Positions 13,336-24,148 are shown, numbered from the stretch's first letter. The stretch: 52,700 bases of DNA from Streptococcus sp. 596553 (GCF_900411395.1 NZ_OXCQ01000011.1:1-52700); one strand, 5' to 3'. Numbers and translations are program-made. The notes: a model not told the origin generated them from the letters alone.

Positions 13336-14820
13336 ATGACATTAGTTTATCAATCAACGCGTGATGCGAAAAATACAGTAACTGCTAGCCAAGCAATTTT
13401 GCAAGGTTTGGCGACGGATGGTGGTTTGTTTACACCGCTTACTTATCCAAAGGTAGATTTGGACTTTGACAAATTGAAAGATGCTTCTTATCAGGAAGTT
13501 GCTAAGTTAGTTTTGTCAGCATTTTTAGATGACTTTACAGCTGAAGAGTTGGACTACTGTATCAACAATGCCTACGATAGCAAGTTTGATACTCCAGCTA
13601 TCGCACCATTAGTGAAATTAGACGGGCAATATAACTTGGAACTTTTCCATGGTTCAACAATTGCTTTTAAGGATATGGCCCTGTCTATTTTGCCATACTT
13701 TATGACAACAGCTGCTAAGAAGCATGGTTTGGAGAACAAGATTGTCATCTTAACAGCGACATCTGGTGATACTGGGAAAGCTGCTATGGCAGGGTTTGCG
13801 GATGTTCCTGGTACTGAGATTATTGTCTTTTATCCAAAGGATGGTGTCAGCAAGGTACAAGAGTTGCAAATGACCACTCAAACTGGCGACAATACTCATG
13901 TTATTGCTATTGATGGTAACTTTGACGATGCGCAAACAAATGTGAAGCATATGTTTAACGATATGGCTCTTCGTGAAAAATTGGCTGCAAACAAGTTGCA
14001 ATTTTCATCTGCAAACTCTATGAATATTGGTCGTTTGGTACCACAGATTGTTTATTATGTTTATGCCTATGCTCAGTTGGTTAAGACTGGTGAGATTGTG
14101 GCTGGTGATAAGGTCAACTTCACAGTACCAACAGGAAACTTTGGAAATATCTTGGCTGCCTTTTATGCCAAACAAATCGGCCTACCAGTTGGCAAATTAA
14201 TCTGTGCTTCAAATGACAACAATGTTTTGACAGACTTCTTCAAGACACGTGTTTACGACAAGAAGCGTGAGTTTAAGGTAACAACTAGTCCATCTATGGA
14301 TATCTTGGTATCTTCAAACTTGGAGCGTTTGATTTTCCATCTTTTGGGTAATGATGCGGTTAAAACAGCTGAACTCATGAATGCCTTGAACAAGCAAGGA
14401 CAATATGAGTTGACAGACTTTGATGCAGAGATTCTTAACCTCTTTGCAGCTGAATATGCGACTGAGGAAGAAACAGCGGCAGAAATCAAGCGTGTTTATG
14501 AGTCAGATTCTTATATCGAGGATCCACATACGGCGGTTGCCTCGGCAGTTTATAAGAAATACCAAGTGGCTACTGACGATGTGACTAAGACAGTGATTGC
14601 TTCAACAGCTAGTCCTTACAAGTTCCCAGTGGTTGCAGTCGAAGCAGTAACAGGAAAAGCAGGCTTAACTGACTTTGAAGCTTTGGCTCAATTGCATGAA
14701 ATCTCAGGAGTGGCTGTGCCATCAGCAGTTGATGGCCTTGAAACAGCGCCAGTTCGTCACAAGACAACTGTGGCGGCTGCGGATATGCAAGCAGCGGTTG
14801 AGGCTTATTTAGGACTTTAA
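13336..14820 (+). CDS. thrC: Threonine synthase
   Basis: 494 residues, the full length for the larger ThrC class. It converts O-phosphohomoserine to threonine using pyridoxal phosphate. The PLP lysine is in HGSTIAFKDMALSILPYF, and TATSGDTGKAAMAGF and VPTGNFGNILAAFYAKQIGLP are the phosphate-cup and family segments. The N-terminus YQSTRDAKNTVTASQAILQGLATDGGLF is characteristic. An extended -10 (TGATATAAT, ending at 13304) lies upstream. A hairpin with moderate T-run separates it from the MATE gene, so partial read-through is likely. Confidence 0.96.
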   Translation: MTLVYQSTRDAKNTVTASQAILQGLATDGGLFTPLTYPKVDLDFDKLKDASYQEVAKLVLSAFLDDFTAEELDYCINNAYDSKFDTPAIAPLVKLDGQYNLELFHGSTIAFKDMALSILPYFMTTAAKKHGLENKIVILTATSGDTGKAAMAGFADVPGTEIIVFYPKDGVSKVQELQMTTQTGDNTHVIAIDGNFDDAQTNVKHMFNDMALREKLAANKLQFSSANSMNIGRLVPQIVYYVYAYAQLVKTGEIVAGDKVNFTVPTGNFGNILAAFYAKQIGLPVGKLICASNDNNVLTDFFKTRVYDKKREFKVTTSPSMDILVSSNLERLIFHLLGNDAVKTAELMNALNKQGQYELTDFDAEILNLFAAEYATEEETAAEIKRVYESDSYIEDPHTAVASAVYKKYQVATDDVTKTVIASTASPYKFPVVAVEAVTGKAGLTDFEALAQLHEISGVAVPSAVDGLETAPVRHKTTVAAADMQAAVEAYLGL

Positions 14821-14832
14821 GACGGAAGGAGT

Positions 14833-14865
14833 AAACTCGGTTGGGAAACCAACTGAGTTTCTTTT
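14833..14865 (+). terminator. Hairpin between thrC and the MATE gene
   Basis: AAACTCGGTTGG (14833-14844) pairs with CCAACTGAGTTT (14849-14860) around GAAA, followed by CTTTT. It ends only 15 bases before the next start codon, so it may be a partial terminator. Confidence 0.75.
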
Positions 14866-14880
14866 CATCAGGAGGAAGGA

Positions 14881-16161
14881 TTGTTTAAGAAAAATAAAGA
14901 CATTCTTAATATTGCTTTGCCAGCTATGGGCGAAAACTTTTTGCAGATGCTCATGGGAATGGTGGACAGTTACTTGGTAGCCCATTTGGGCTTGATAGCC
15001 ATTTCGGGTGTATCAGTAGCTGGCAATATTATCACGATTTACCAGGCGATTTTCATCGCTCTGGGAGCTGCTATTTCCAGTGTTATTTCAAAAAGTTTGG
15101 GGCAGAAGGATCAATCTATGCTAGCATATCATGTGACTGAAGCCTTGAAGATTACCTTACTAGTAAGTTTCCTTTTAGGATTTTTGTCCATCTTCGCTGG
15201 GCAAGAGATGCTAGGACTTTTGGGGACGGAGAGGGATGTAGCTGAGAGTGGTGGACTGTATCTATCTTTGGTAGGCGGATCGATTGTTCTCTTAGGTTTA
15301 ATGACTAGTCTGGGAGCCTTGATTCGTGCAACGCATAATCCACGTTTGCCTCTTTATGTTAGTCTCTTGTCAAATGCTTTGAATATTCTCTTTTCCAGTC
15401 TAGCTATTTTTGTTCTGGATATGGGGATAGCTGGTGTTGCTTGGGGGACTATTCTGTCTCGTTTGGTTGGTCTTGTGATTTTATGGTCGCAATTAAAGCT
15501 GCCTTTTGAGAAACCGACTTTTGGTTTAGATAAGGAACTATTGATCTTAGCTTTGCCAGCAGCTGGAGAGCGGCTTATGATGCGGGCTGGTGATGTCGTT
15601 ATCATTGCCTTGGTCGTTTCTTTTGGAACGGAGGCAGTTGCTGGGAATGCAGTCGGAGAAGTCTTGACCCAGTTTAACTACATGCCTGCCTTTGGCGTCG
15701 CTACGGCAACGGTCATGCTAGTGGCCCGAGCAGTTGGAGAGGATAATTGGGAAAGAGTAGCTAGTTTGAGCAAGCAAACCTTTTGGCTTTCTCTGGTCCT
15801 CATGTTACCCTTGACCTTCAGTATCTATGCCTTGGGTGTACCACTAACTCATCTCTATACGACTGATCCTCTAGCGGTTGAGGCTAGTGTTCTAGTGACA
15901 CTGTTTTCACTACTTGGTACTCCTATGACGATAGGAACAGTCATCTATACAGCAGTCTGGCAGGGTTTGGGCAATGCTCGGCTTCCCTTTTATGCGACAA
16001 GTATAGGAATGTGGTGTATCCGTATTGGAACAGGATATCTGATGGGGATTGTGCTTGGTTGGGGCTTGCCCGGTATTTGGGCCGGAACCCTTTTGGATAA
16101 TGGTTTTCGCTGGTTATTTCTACGTTATCGTTACCAGCGCTATATGAGATTGAAAGGATAG
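14881..16161 (+). CDS. MATE-family multidrug/Na+ antiporter
   Basis: A 426-residue membrane protein with about twelve hydrophobic segments in two similar halves, the MATE exporter layout. Family-like segments are NIALPAMGENFLQMLMGMVDSYLVAHLG at the N-terminus and the equivalent LALPAAGERLMMRAGDVVIIALV in the second half. It would expel cationic drugs or metabolites using an ion gradient; the substrate is unknown. It starts with TTG, placed five bases after GGAGG. The stop is three bases before the HAD gene, so the two are co-transcribed. Confidence 0.92.
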   Translation: MFKKNKDILNIALPAMGENFLQMLMGMVDSYLVAHLGLIAISGVSVAGNIITIYQAIFIALGAAISSVISKSLGQKDQSMLAYHVTEALKITLLVSFLLGFLSIFAGQEMLGLLGTERDVAESGGLYLSLVGGSIVLLGLMTSLGALIRATHNPRLPLYVSLLSNALNILFSSLAIFVLDMGIAGVAWGTILSRLVGLVILWSQLKLPFEKPTFGLDKELLILALPAAGERLMMRAGDVVIIALVVSFGTEAVAGNAVGEVLTQFNYMPAFGVATATVMLVARAVGEDNWERVASLSKQTFWLSLVLMLPLTFSIYALGVPLTHLYTTDPLAVEASVLVTLFSLLGTPMTIGTVIYTAVWQGLGNARLPFYATSIGMWCIRIGTGYLMGIVLGWGLPGIWAGTLLDNGFRWLFLRYRYQRYMRLKG

Positions 16162-16164
16162 GAA

Positions 16165-16785
16165 ATGCAAAAAACAGCTTTTATTTGGGATTTAGACGGG
16201 ACTTTATTGGACTCTTATGAAGCAATTTTGTCAGGGATTGAGGAAACTTTTGCTCAGTTTTCTATTCCTTATGATAAGGAGCAGGTGAGAGAGTTTATCC
16301 TCAAGTATTCTGTTCAGGATTTGCTTGTGCAGGTGGCGGAAGAGAGAAAACTGGATGTGGAAGTGCTAAATCAGGTGCGTGCCCAGAGTTTGGCTGAGAA
16401 GAATGCTCAGGTAGTTTTGATGCCAGGTGCGCGTGATGTGCTAACTTGGGCAGACCAAGTAGGAATTCAACAGTTTGTCTACACTCATAAAGGAGATAAT
16501 GCTTTTGCCATTCTCAGAGACTTGGGGTTGGAGTCCTATTTTACAGAGATTCTAACCAGTCAGAGTGGCTTTGCGCGCAAGCCAAGTCTAGAAGCGACCA
16601 TATATCTACTAGACAAGTATCAGCTGAATCCTGAGAAAACTTATTATATAGGGGATCGGACTCTGGATGTGGAATTTGCCCAGAATAGTGGGATTCGAAG
16701 TATCAACTTTTTAGAGTCAACTTATGAAGGCAATCATAGGATTCAAGTACTAACAGACATTCCTCATATTTTTGAGAGTAAGTAA
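16165..16785 (+). CDS. HAD-superfamily hydrolase (phosphoglycolate phosphatase-like)
   Basis: 206 residues with all HAD motifs: motif I WDLDGTLLDS (nucleophile Asp at ~10), motif II VYTHKG, motif III Lys in FARKPS, motif IV YYIGDRTLDVEFAQNSG. The helical cap after motif I is that of subfamily IA. It would remove phosphate from a small metabolite; which one cannot be read from the sequence. It is the last gene of the thrC-MATE-HAD series. Confidence 0.92.
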   Translation: MQKTAFIWDLDGTLLDSYEAILSGIEETFAQFSIPYDKEQVREFILKYSVQDLLVQVAEERKLDVEVLNQVRAQSLAEKNAQVVLMPGARDVLTWADQVGIQQFVYTHKGDNAFAILRDLGLESYFTEILTSQSGFARKPSLEATIYLLDKYQLNPEKTYYIGDRTLDVEFAQNSGIRSINFLESTYEGNHRIQVLTDIPHIFESK

Positions 16786-16875
16786 CGATAAGATTGTGTC
16801 AGTTTTGTGACAGAGACTTAACAAACTATTTCAAGTAATCGATTTTGTTACAACGAATAGACAGTTCTGTTAAAT

Positions 16876-16897
16876 AGGCCCGAGAGGGCTTTTTTTC
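16876..16897 (+). terminator. Terminator upstream of the LysM gene
   Basis: GCCC-GAGA-GGGC stem followed by seven T's. Confidence 0.8.
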
Positions 16898-16950
16898 TGC
16901 TCTTTTTGTGTTATCATAGACAGGTATTCATTTGAAAGGAATTTGAAAGA

Positions 16951-18113
16951 ATGAAGAAAAGAATATTATTAGCCTCAACAGTAGCCTTGTCATTTGCCCC
17001 AGTATTGGCAACTCAAGCAGAAGAAGTCCTTTGGACTGCACGTAGTGTTGAGCAAATCCAAAACGATTTGACTAAAACGGACAACAAAACAAGTTATACC
17101 GTTCAGTACGGTGATACCTTGAGCACCATTGCAGAAGCCCTGGGTGTAGATGTTACAGTTCTTGCGAATTTGAATAAAATCACTAATATGGACTTGATTT
17201 TCCCAGAAACTGTTTTGACAACGACTGTTAATGAAGCTGAAGAAGTAACAGAAGTTGAAATCCAAACTCCTCGAGCAGCTTCTAGTGAAGAAGTGACAAC
17301 TGCAACAGCAGATTTGACAAGCAATCAAGTAACCGTAGATGATCAAACTGTTCAAGTTGCAGATCTTTCTCAACCCATTGCAGAATCTCCAAAAGCGGTA
17401 GAAACTACAAGTACAAAAGAAGTAGCAACAAGTTCAGAAGTTACAGAGACAGTGACTGCTTCAGAAGAAGTGGCACCATCTACAGAGACTTCTACCCCAG
17501 AGGAGCAAATAGCCGAAACAAGTAGTGCAGTTGCAGAAGCAGCTTCTCAGGTAACACCTCAAGCTGAAAAACAGGAAGCACAAGCAAGTCCTCAAGCTGA
17601 ATCAGCAGTAGAAGCAACTACAGCGCCCGTAGAAGAAAAAGAAGTCTCATTAAATGAAGATACACCAACAGTTTCTACTTATCAACCAGAAGAGACGAAG
17701 ATAGTTTCAACAACTTACACAGCTCCAGCTGCGCCTGATTATGCTGGATTGGCAGTAGCGAAATCTGAAAATGCAGGTCTTCAACCACAAACAGCTGCCT
17801 TTAAAGAAGAAATTGCTAACTTGTTTGGCATCACATCCTTTAGTGGTTACCGTCCAGGAGACAGTGGAATCACGGAAAAGGTTTGGCTATCGACTTTATG
17901 GTACCAGAAAGCTCAGAACTAGGGGATAAGATTGCAGAATACGCTATTCAAAACATGGCTAGCCGTGGAATTAGTTACATCATCTGGAAACAACGTTTCT
18001 ATGCTCCATTCGATAGCAAATATGGGCCAGCTAATACTTGGAATCCAATGCCAGACCGTGGTAGCGTGACAGAAAATCACTATGATCACGTTCACGTTTC
18101 AATGAATGGATAA
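16951..18113 (+). pseudogene. Frameshifted LysM/peptidase-like cell-wall protein
   Basis: The gene encodes a secreted wall protein: signal peptide ending near TQAEE, a LysM module (YTVQYGDTLSTIAEALGVDVTVLANLN, residues ~48-75), a long Glu/Ala/Thr/Ser linker, and a C-terminal M15/ARB_07466-like peptidase domain. The first frame stops at 17922. A second frame carries AIDFMVPESSELGDKIAEY through YDHVHVSMNG to 18113. Reading SGYRPGDSG-DHGKGL-AIDF requires one extra G next to 17868, so a one-base deletion breaks the frame in the H-x-x-G-x-A-x-D metal motif. The truncated 323-residue product would keep LysM but lack catalysis. A sequencing error is the main alternative. Confidence 0.85.
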
Positions 18114-18194
18114 ACCAGACTTTGTAATATCATTTTGACGAATGAGATATAGCTTTCGTGATAGGAAGCGAGTCTCGTTCGTTTTTTCTTTGTC

Positions 18195-18307
18195 ATACTC
18201 TTCGAAAATCTCTTCAAACCACGTCAGTTTTAACTACAACCTCAAAGCTGTGCTTTGAGCAACCTACGGCTAGCTTCCTAGTTTGCTCTTTGATTTTCAT
18301 TGAGTAT
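18195..18307 (+). repeat. BOX element (boxA-boxC type)
   Basis: Starts with ATACTCTTCGAAAATCTCTT and ends with CTTTGATTTTCATTGAGTAT, the termini of the pneumococcal BOX repeat, about 113 bases long. The internal AACCTCAAAGCTGTGCTTTGAGCAACC segment folds on itself. It fills most of the 318-base gap 18114-18431; the remainder holds a weak hairpin with a T-run at ~18164-18187. Confidence 0.92.
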
Positions 18308-18431
18308 CAATATGAATGGGAAATGGAAGTTACCATTTTGTAATGATTGAATCATAATTCTTGCAATCTATTTTGCTTTGCATTATAATTGATTAGTCAA
18401 GTATTGATAAATCAATAGAAAGAAGGAAGAA

Positions 18432-18857
18432 ATGATAGAGATTCAAGATTTACTTTATCAACTCCGCTTGTCTGAGCAAGCGAGTACGCAATTGTTTGAA
18501 AAAAGACTTGGGATTAGTTTGACACGGTATCAGATGTTACTGTTTTTGCTGGAGCATTCTCCTTGTAACCAAATGGCGGTTCAGGAGCGTTTGAAGATTG
18601 ATCAGGCTGCTTTGACCCGACATTTCAAGATTTTGGAAAAGGAAGGTTTGGTGGAGCGTCATCGTAATCCTGAAAATCAGCGGGAAGTGTTGGTAGAGGC
18701 TACGAAGTATGCCAAGGAGCAGTTAGTGATGAATCCGCCTCTGCAGCATATCAAGGTTAAAGAAGCGATGGAAAGTATCTTAACAGAGTCTGAGAGAACA
18801 GAGCTCAACCGTTTATTAAATAAATTGGTTTTGGGTATTGAGAATATAGAAATTTAA
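18432..18857 (+). CDS. MarR-family transcriptional regulator
   Basis: A 141-residue winged-helix protein. The core (LTRYQMLLFLLEHSPCNQMAVQERLKIDQAALTRHFKILEKEGLVERHRNPENQREVLVEAT) is the canonical MarR DNA-binding domain at residues ~28-95, flanked by dimerisation helices. GGAAG precedes the ATG. It is followed after ten bases by a DUF1304 membrane protein gene, its probable co-regulated partner. The ligand is unknown. Confidence 0.93.
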   Translation: MIEIQDLLYQLRLSEQASTQLFEKRLGISLTRYQMLLFLLEHSPCNQMAVQERLKIDQAALTRHFKILEKEGLVERHRNPENQREVLVEATKYAKEQLVMNPPLQHIKVKEAMESILTESERTELNRLLNKLVLGIENIEI

Positions 18858-18867
18858 GGAGAAATAG

Positions 18868-19230
18868 ATGTCAATTATTACAATCATTTTAGCAACGATT
18901 GTTGCTTTGGAGCATTTTTACATTTTTTATTTGGAAAGTATTGCAACGCAATCAGAAGCGACTAGTCGTGTCTTTAACATGGACAAGGAAGAACTGGCTC
19001 GTCCGTCAGTAAGTTCATTGTTTAAAAATCAAGGGATTTATAATGCTTTGCTAGGAGTCTTTCTCTTGTATGGCATTTATTTCTCGCAGAATTTAGAAAT
19101 TGTGACTATTTTTGTTTTATTTGTGATTGGTGCTGCGGCTTATGGCTCTCTCACAGCAGATAAGAAAATTATTTTGAAGCAAGGTGGACCAGCTATTTTG
19201 GCCTTGATTAGTATTTTATTCTTTAAATAA
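18868..19230 (+). CDS. DUF1304 family membrane protein
   Basis: A 120-residue protein with four hydrophobic segments and the DUF1304 pattern (ATIVALEHFYIFYLES at the start, NQGIYNALLG in the middle, GAAAYGSLT near the end). AAGGAG precedes the ATG. No biochemical role is known for the family. It is co-transcribed with the MarR gene. Confidence 0.88.
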   Translation: MSIITIILATIVALEHFYIFYLESIATQSEATSRVFNMDKEELARPSVSSLFKNQGIYNALLGVFLLYGIYFSQNLEIVTIFVLFVIGAAAYGSLTADKKIILKQGGPAILALISILFFK

Positions 19231-19342
19231 ACTCAAAAATCAATCCTAGCCTCTCTAGTCCTTTTTACTCCAGAATAAGGGAAATATGTTATACTTGTTT
19301 TTAAGAAAAAAGTCTCATTGAATTGGTTTTGAGGAGTTAGAA

Positions 19343-19987
19343 ATGAAAGTATTAGTGACAGGTTTTGAGCCCTTTGGAGGGGAAAAGGTTAATCCAGCTT
19401 TGGAGGCCATTAAAGGTTTACCAGCTGAAATCCATGATGCTGAGGTCCGTTGGCTAGAGCTGCCGACAGTTTTTCACAAATCGGCTCAAGTATTGGAAGA
19501 AGAGATGAGTCGTTATCAACCTGATTTTGTCCTTTGTATTGGGCAAGCAGGTGGAAGATCTAGCTTGACACCTGAACGAGTGGCCATTAACCAAGACGAT
19601 GCACGCATTCCTGATAACGAAGGTAATCAACCGATTGACCTTCCCATTCGTCCAGACGGTGCCTCGGCCTATTTTAGTAGTTTGCCGATTAAAGCGATGG
19701 TTCAAGCTATAAAAAAAGAGGGATTGCCGGCCTCTGTTTCCAATACGGCAGGGACTTTTGTCTGCAATCATTTGATGTATCAAGTCCTCTATTTGGTAGA
19801 AAAGAAATTTCCACATGTTAAGGCGGGTTTTATGCATATTCCTTATATGATGGAACAGGTGGTGAATCGACCGACTACCCCAGCTATGAGTTTAGTGGAT
19901 ATTAGGCGAGGGATAGAAGCGGCAATCGGCGCCATTATCGAACATGGAGATCAGGACCTCAAGTTGGTAGGCGGAGAAACTCATTGA
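19343..19987 (+). CDS. pcp: Pyrrolidone-carboxylate peptidase
   Basis: A 214-residue cysteine peptidase (C15) that removes N-terminal pyroglutamate from peptides in the cytosol. The start [27 protein letters not shown] is typical. The catalytic Glu region is [14 protein letters not shown], the Cys is in [18 protein letters not shown], and the His is in [11 protein letters not shown]. Length matches the family (about 214). GGAG lies before the ATG. It ends at a terminator shared with the opposing DUF975 gene. Confidence 0.96.
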   Translation: MKVLVTGFEPFGGEKVNPALEAIKGLPAEIHDAEVRWLELPTVFHKSAQVLEEEMSRYQPDFVLCIGQAGGRSSLTPERVAINQDDARIPDNEGNQPIDLPIRPDGASAYFSSLPIKAMVQAIKKEGLPASVSNTAGTFVCNHLMYQVLYLVEKKFPHVKAGFMHIPYMMEQVVNRPTTPAMSLVDIRRGIEAAIGAIIEHGDQDLKLVGGETH

Positions 19988-19990
19988 TAG

Positions 19991-20022
19991 AAAAAAGCTT
20001 GAGGGAAAACCTTCAAGCTTTT
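19991..20022. terminator. Bidirectional terminator between pcp and the DUF975 gene
   Basis: AAAAGCTTGA (19993-20002) pairs with TCAAGCTTTT (20013-20022). The right arm covers the stop codon of the leftward gene. Confidence 0.82.
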
Positions 20023-20870
20023 GGACGTTTTCGAGCCAATACTGCTCGGTAAAAAATTATTTTATTGATTTGAATGTAGGGTAGGAGTGAGAAACTAGCA
20101 ATCCCAAAGGTAATCCAATTGAGGAAATACCAAGGAAGGAGTTGTAAGTCTAGGACAAAGCTCTGAAATTTGTAACCTTTCATTAAGAAACGGCTGGTTT
20201 TAAGGATTTGTCCTGGTTTGGCTTGTCCCAAGTCTAGAGTGTCACAGAGGAGAAATTCTACCTGAGAATAGGCATAGTATTGTGGAATATAGAGACTATT
20301 TCCGACAATCATCAAGAGGATACTTGCTAGAAAATAAAGACCAAAGGTCATGAGGAAACGCTCGGTTTCAACTGATGAGAGATCTAGATTTGGAAACTCA
20401 GGATGTAGGGTGACGAATTTTTTGGCTAAAAAGCTACTATAAAATAGGAAGTAAATCCCAAGTAAATTAGGGATACTCCATAAAAAGAGATAGAAACGTT
20501 TGAGAAGTAGGGTCAAAAAGGTTTGAGAAAAGCGCTCCTCATCAAAGAGAGCTAGGCTGTTTTTTACAGATGGCTCCGTTTTAGAATCTTTCATGAGTGT
20601 CAGTGTTGCATAGACGGAACTGGTCAAAAGAATAGTCCCGATAAAGGAGACTAATAGAGGAAAAAGGTATGCTTGGAATACATGGCCAAACACGCTTAAA
20701 ACGGGTTGTTCTAAAACACTCTCGTTGATGCGCTCTAAGGGATTGAGGAAGCCAGACAAGATGACCAGTATACTAGGTAAAAGATAGACGAGAAAGAGGC
20801 GGGGATTTTCAGCCTGAAAATGTTTTGACTCCTGACGAATTGTTTTTAAATCAATTTTTGGATAGTTCAT
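20013..20870 (-). CDS. DUF975 family membrane protein
   Basis: A 285-residue protein with about six hydrophobic segments and the layout of DUF975 integral membrane proteins (N-terminal KTIRQESKHFQAENPR, then YYAYSQVEFLLCD and QILKTSRFLMKGYKFQSF). I took the start at MNYPKIDLKTIRQ (20870), because the 44 residues upstream are unlike the family and would run back over the tgt leader. Function is unknown. It is divergent from tgt with about 116 bases between them. Confidence 0.85.
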   Translation of the reverse strand: MNYPKIDLKTIRQESKHFQAENPRLFLVYLLPSILVILSGFLNPLERINESVLEQPVLSVFGHVFQAYLFPLLVSFIGTILLTSSVYATLTLMKDSKTEPSVKNSLALFDEERFSQTFLTLLLKRFYLFLWSIPNLLGIYFLFYSSFLAKKFVTLHPEFPNLDLSSVETERFLMTFGLYFLASILLMIVGNSLYIPQYYAYSQVEFLLCDTLDLGQAKPGQILKTSRFLMKGYKFQSFVLDLQLLPWYFLNWITFGIASFSLLPYIQINKIIFYRAVLARKRPKA

Positions 20871-20983
20871 TCTCTTATTATACCATAGTTCGTGACAGTT
20901 CCTACTTTTTTTGATAAAATCATACAGTATGCCCTTGGGCACAAAGTATGAACTGGGACTGTCTTTCCCAGCTTCGGAGGTAA

Positions 20984-22129
<1,146 letters not shown>

Positions 22130-22148
22130 AACGGAATAGATATAAGCT

Positions 22149-22178
22149 AAAAATCCTAAGTTTTCTCTTGGGATTTTT
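22149..22178 (+). terminator. Terminator after tgt
   Basis: AAAAATCCTAAG pairs with CTTGGGATTTTT around a six-base loop. Confidence 0.85.
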
Positions 22179-22229
22179 CTTCTTTTTTTGATAGAATAAA
22201 GTGTACAATGAAAGGAAGAATAAACTCGT

Positions 22230-24047
22230 ATGCGCATTAAATGGTTTTCCTTGATTAGGATTACAGGTTTACTTTTGGTACTCTTGTATCATTTCTTTCA
22301 GACGATCTTTCCTGGAGGATTTTTCGGGGTAGATGTCTTTTTCACATTTTCAGGTTTCCTGATTACAGCTCTACTCATCGAAGAATTTTCTAAAAATCAT
22401 GAGATTGATTTGATAGGATTTTTTAGGAGACGTTTTTATCGGATTGTGCCACCTGTGGTTTTGATGGTCTTGGTGACCATGCCTTTTACTTTCTTGGTTC
22501 GGCAAGATTATGTGGCTGGAATTGGCGGTCAGATTGCGGGTGTTTTAGGCTTTATGACCAACTTCTATGAACTTCTAACAGGTGGGAGTTATGAATCTCA
22601 GTTCATTCCTCATTTGTTTGTTCATAATTGGAGCTTGGCCGTTGAGGTTCACTACTATATTCTTTGGGGATTGGCAGTTTGGTTCTTATCCAAACAGGCT
22701 AAATCAAATGGTCAGTTGAAGGGGATGGTCTTTCTCTTGTCTGCTGTTGCCTTCTTGATCAGCTTCTTCTCTATGTTTATTGGTAGTTTTCTAGTAACCT
22801 CTTATTCCTCTGTTTACTTCTCCAGTTTAACTCATGTCTATCCATTCTTTTTGGGAAGTATCCTAGCAACTATTGTAGGCGTTCGTCAGACGACTTCCCT
22901 CGTCAAGCAGTTGGATAAAATCTGGGATTTACGAAAGACCTTGTTGATTTTTGCCGGAGGTTTTGGCTTCTTACTCATTTTGACCTTCTTTGTCAAATTC
23001 ACTTATCTTTTTGCCTATCTTATAGGCTTCTTGCTTGCCAGTCTTGCAGCTCTTGCTATGATTCTGGCAGTGCGTGTCTTACATGAAAAGACTCCTAACA
23101 TGCAGGAGCCAAAGATGATCAGCTTTTTAGCAGATACTAGCTATGCAGTTTATCTCTTCCATTGGCCTTTTTATATCATTTTCTCACAGTTGACATCAAA
23201 TCTTTTTGCTGTGTTACTGACTTTGATTTGTTCTTATGGATTTGCCAGTCTTTCATTTTATGTATTGGAACCTTGGATTGCAGGAAAGAGCACACCTATT
23301 TTACAAACTCTTCGTCCCCTGCCTTATATTCAAACAATCCTTGCAACAAGTACAGGAATCTTGGCCTTCATTGTCCTCTTAGTAACTTTGTTGGCACCAC
23401 AAGTGGGAGCGTTTGAGACAGATTTAACTGTCAATGGCTTGAAGCAAGCTGCAACAAATATTAGCCAGACCAAGGTGATGGCAGAACGGGCAGAAGCTGA
23501 TAGTTTAGGAATTGCTGATGGTACTATGTTAATTGGTGATTCGGTGGCTCTAAGGGCAAATACAGCTTTGCAGACAGCTCTTCCTGGAGCACAGATTAAT
23601 GCACAAGTTAGCAGAACAACTAAGACTGCCAATGAAATCATGCTAAATAATAGCCAGAATAAATTTTTACCTAAGATGGTGGTCATTGCGACTGGGGTAA
23701 ATAATCCTGAAAATTACAAGGAAGATTGGGATAGTATCGTAAAAAATCTTCCTAAGGGCCACCATATGATTTTGGTGACACCTTATGAAGGAGATAAAAC
23801 AAAAGAGACCTATGCAATCGTTGAGAAGGCTGCTGCCTATATGAGAGAATTGGCAGAGAAGACACCTTATATCACAGTTGCTGATTGGAATCAAGTTGCG
23901 AAAGAACATCCAGAAATCTGGGCAGGAACAGACCAAGTCCATTTCGGAAGTGACACTAGCACTATTGAAGCAGGAGCTAAATTGTATGCAGATACGATTG
24001 CCACAGCTTTGCAGACGGCTCAAGACAAGCCAGTCAAATCAAAATAA
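22230..24047 (+). CDS. OatA-like membrane O-acetyltransferase (acyltransferase-3 plus SGNH domain)
   Basis: A 605-residue protein. Residues ~1-400 hold about eleven membrane segments with acyltransferase-3 motifs (LVLLYHFFQTIFPGGFFGVDVFFTFSGFLIT, FIPHLFVHNWSLAVEVHYYILW, SYAVYLFHWPFYI). Residues ~430-600 form an extracytoplasmic SGNH esterase/transferase domain with MLIGDSVALR (Ser), VVIATGVNNPE (Asn) and GTDQVHF (Asp-His). This is the architecture of peptidoglycan O-acetyltransferase OatA/Adr, which gives lysozyme resistance. Whether this copy acts on peptidoglycan or another glycopolymer cannot be decided here. It stands alone between tgt and nagA. Confidence 0.9.
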   Translation: MRIKWFSLIRITGLLLVLLYHFFQTIFPGGFFGVDVFFTFSGFLITALLIEEFSKNHEIDLIGFFRRRFYRIVPPVVLMVLVTMPFTFLVRQDYVAGIGGQIAGVLGFMTNFYELLTGGSYESQFIPHLFVHNWSLAVEVHYYILWGLAVWFLSKQAKSNGQLKGMVFLLSAVAFLISFFSMFIGSFLVTSYSSVYFSSLTHVYPFFLGSILATIVGVRQTTSLVKQLDKIWDLRKTLLIFAGGFGFLLILTFFVKFTYLFAYLIGFLLASLAALAMILAVRVLHEKTPNMQEPKMISFLADTSYAVYLFHWPFYIIFSQLTSNLFAVLLTLICSYGFASLSFYVLEPWIAGKSTPILQTLRPLPYIQTILATSTGILAFIVLLVTLLAPQVGAFETDLTVNGLKQAATNISQTKVMAERAEADSLGIADGTMLIGDSVALRANTALQTALPGAQINAQVSRTTKTANEIMLNNSQNKFLPKMVVIATGVNNPENYKEDWDSIVKNLPKGHHMILVTPYEGDKTKETYAIVEKAAAYMRELAEKTPYITVADWNQVAKEHPEIWAGTDQVHFGSDTSTIEAGAKLYADTIATALQTAQDKPVKSK

Positions 24048-24119
24048 CCTGTATTACAGAGAAAAGAGTTGGAGAAATCCAGCTCTTTTAAAATATCTCC
24101 GGAAAATAGGTCTATACCA

Positions 24120-24148
24120 TTTACAAATAAAAAAGAAAGGTTTATAAT
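24120..24148 (+). promoter_or_regulatory. Promoter of nagA
   Basis: -35 TTTACA (24120-24125), 17-bp spacer, -10 TATAAT (24143-24148), about 50 bases before the start codon. Confidence 0.7.

Noticed and set aside
16852..16859. AACGAATA as a second combox upstream of the LysM gene
   Set aside because: A strong terminator lies between it and the gene, and no T-rich stretch precedes it.
17883..18113. A separate 76-codon gene
   Set aside because: It continues the LysM protein's C-terminal domain in a shifted frame and begins inside a conserved motif.
20953..20971. preQ1 riboswitch in the tgt leader
   Set aside because: Only a six-pair hairpin is present. The conserved preQ1 loops are missing.
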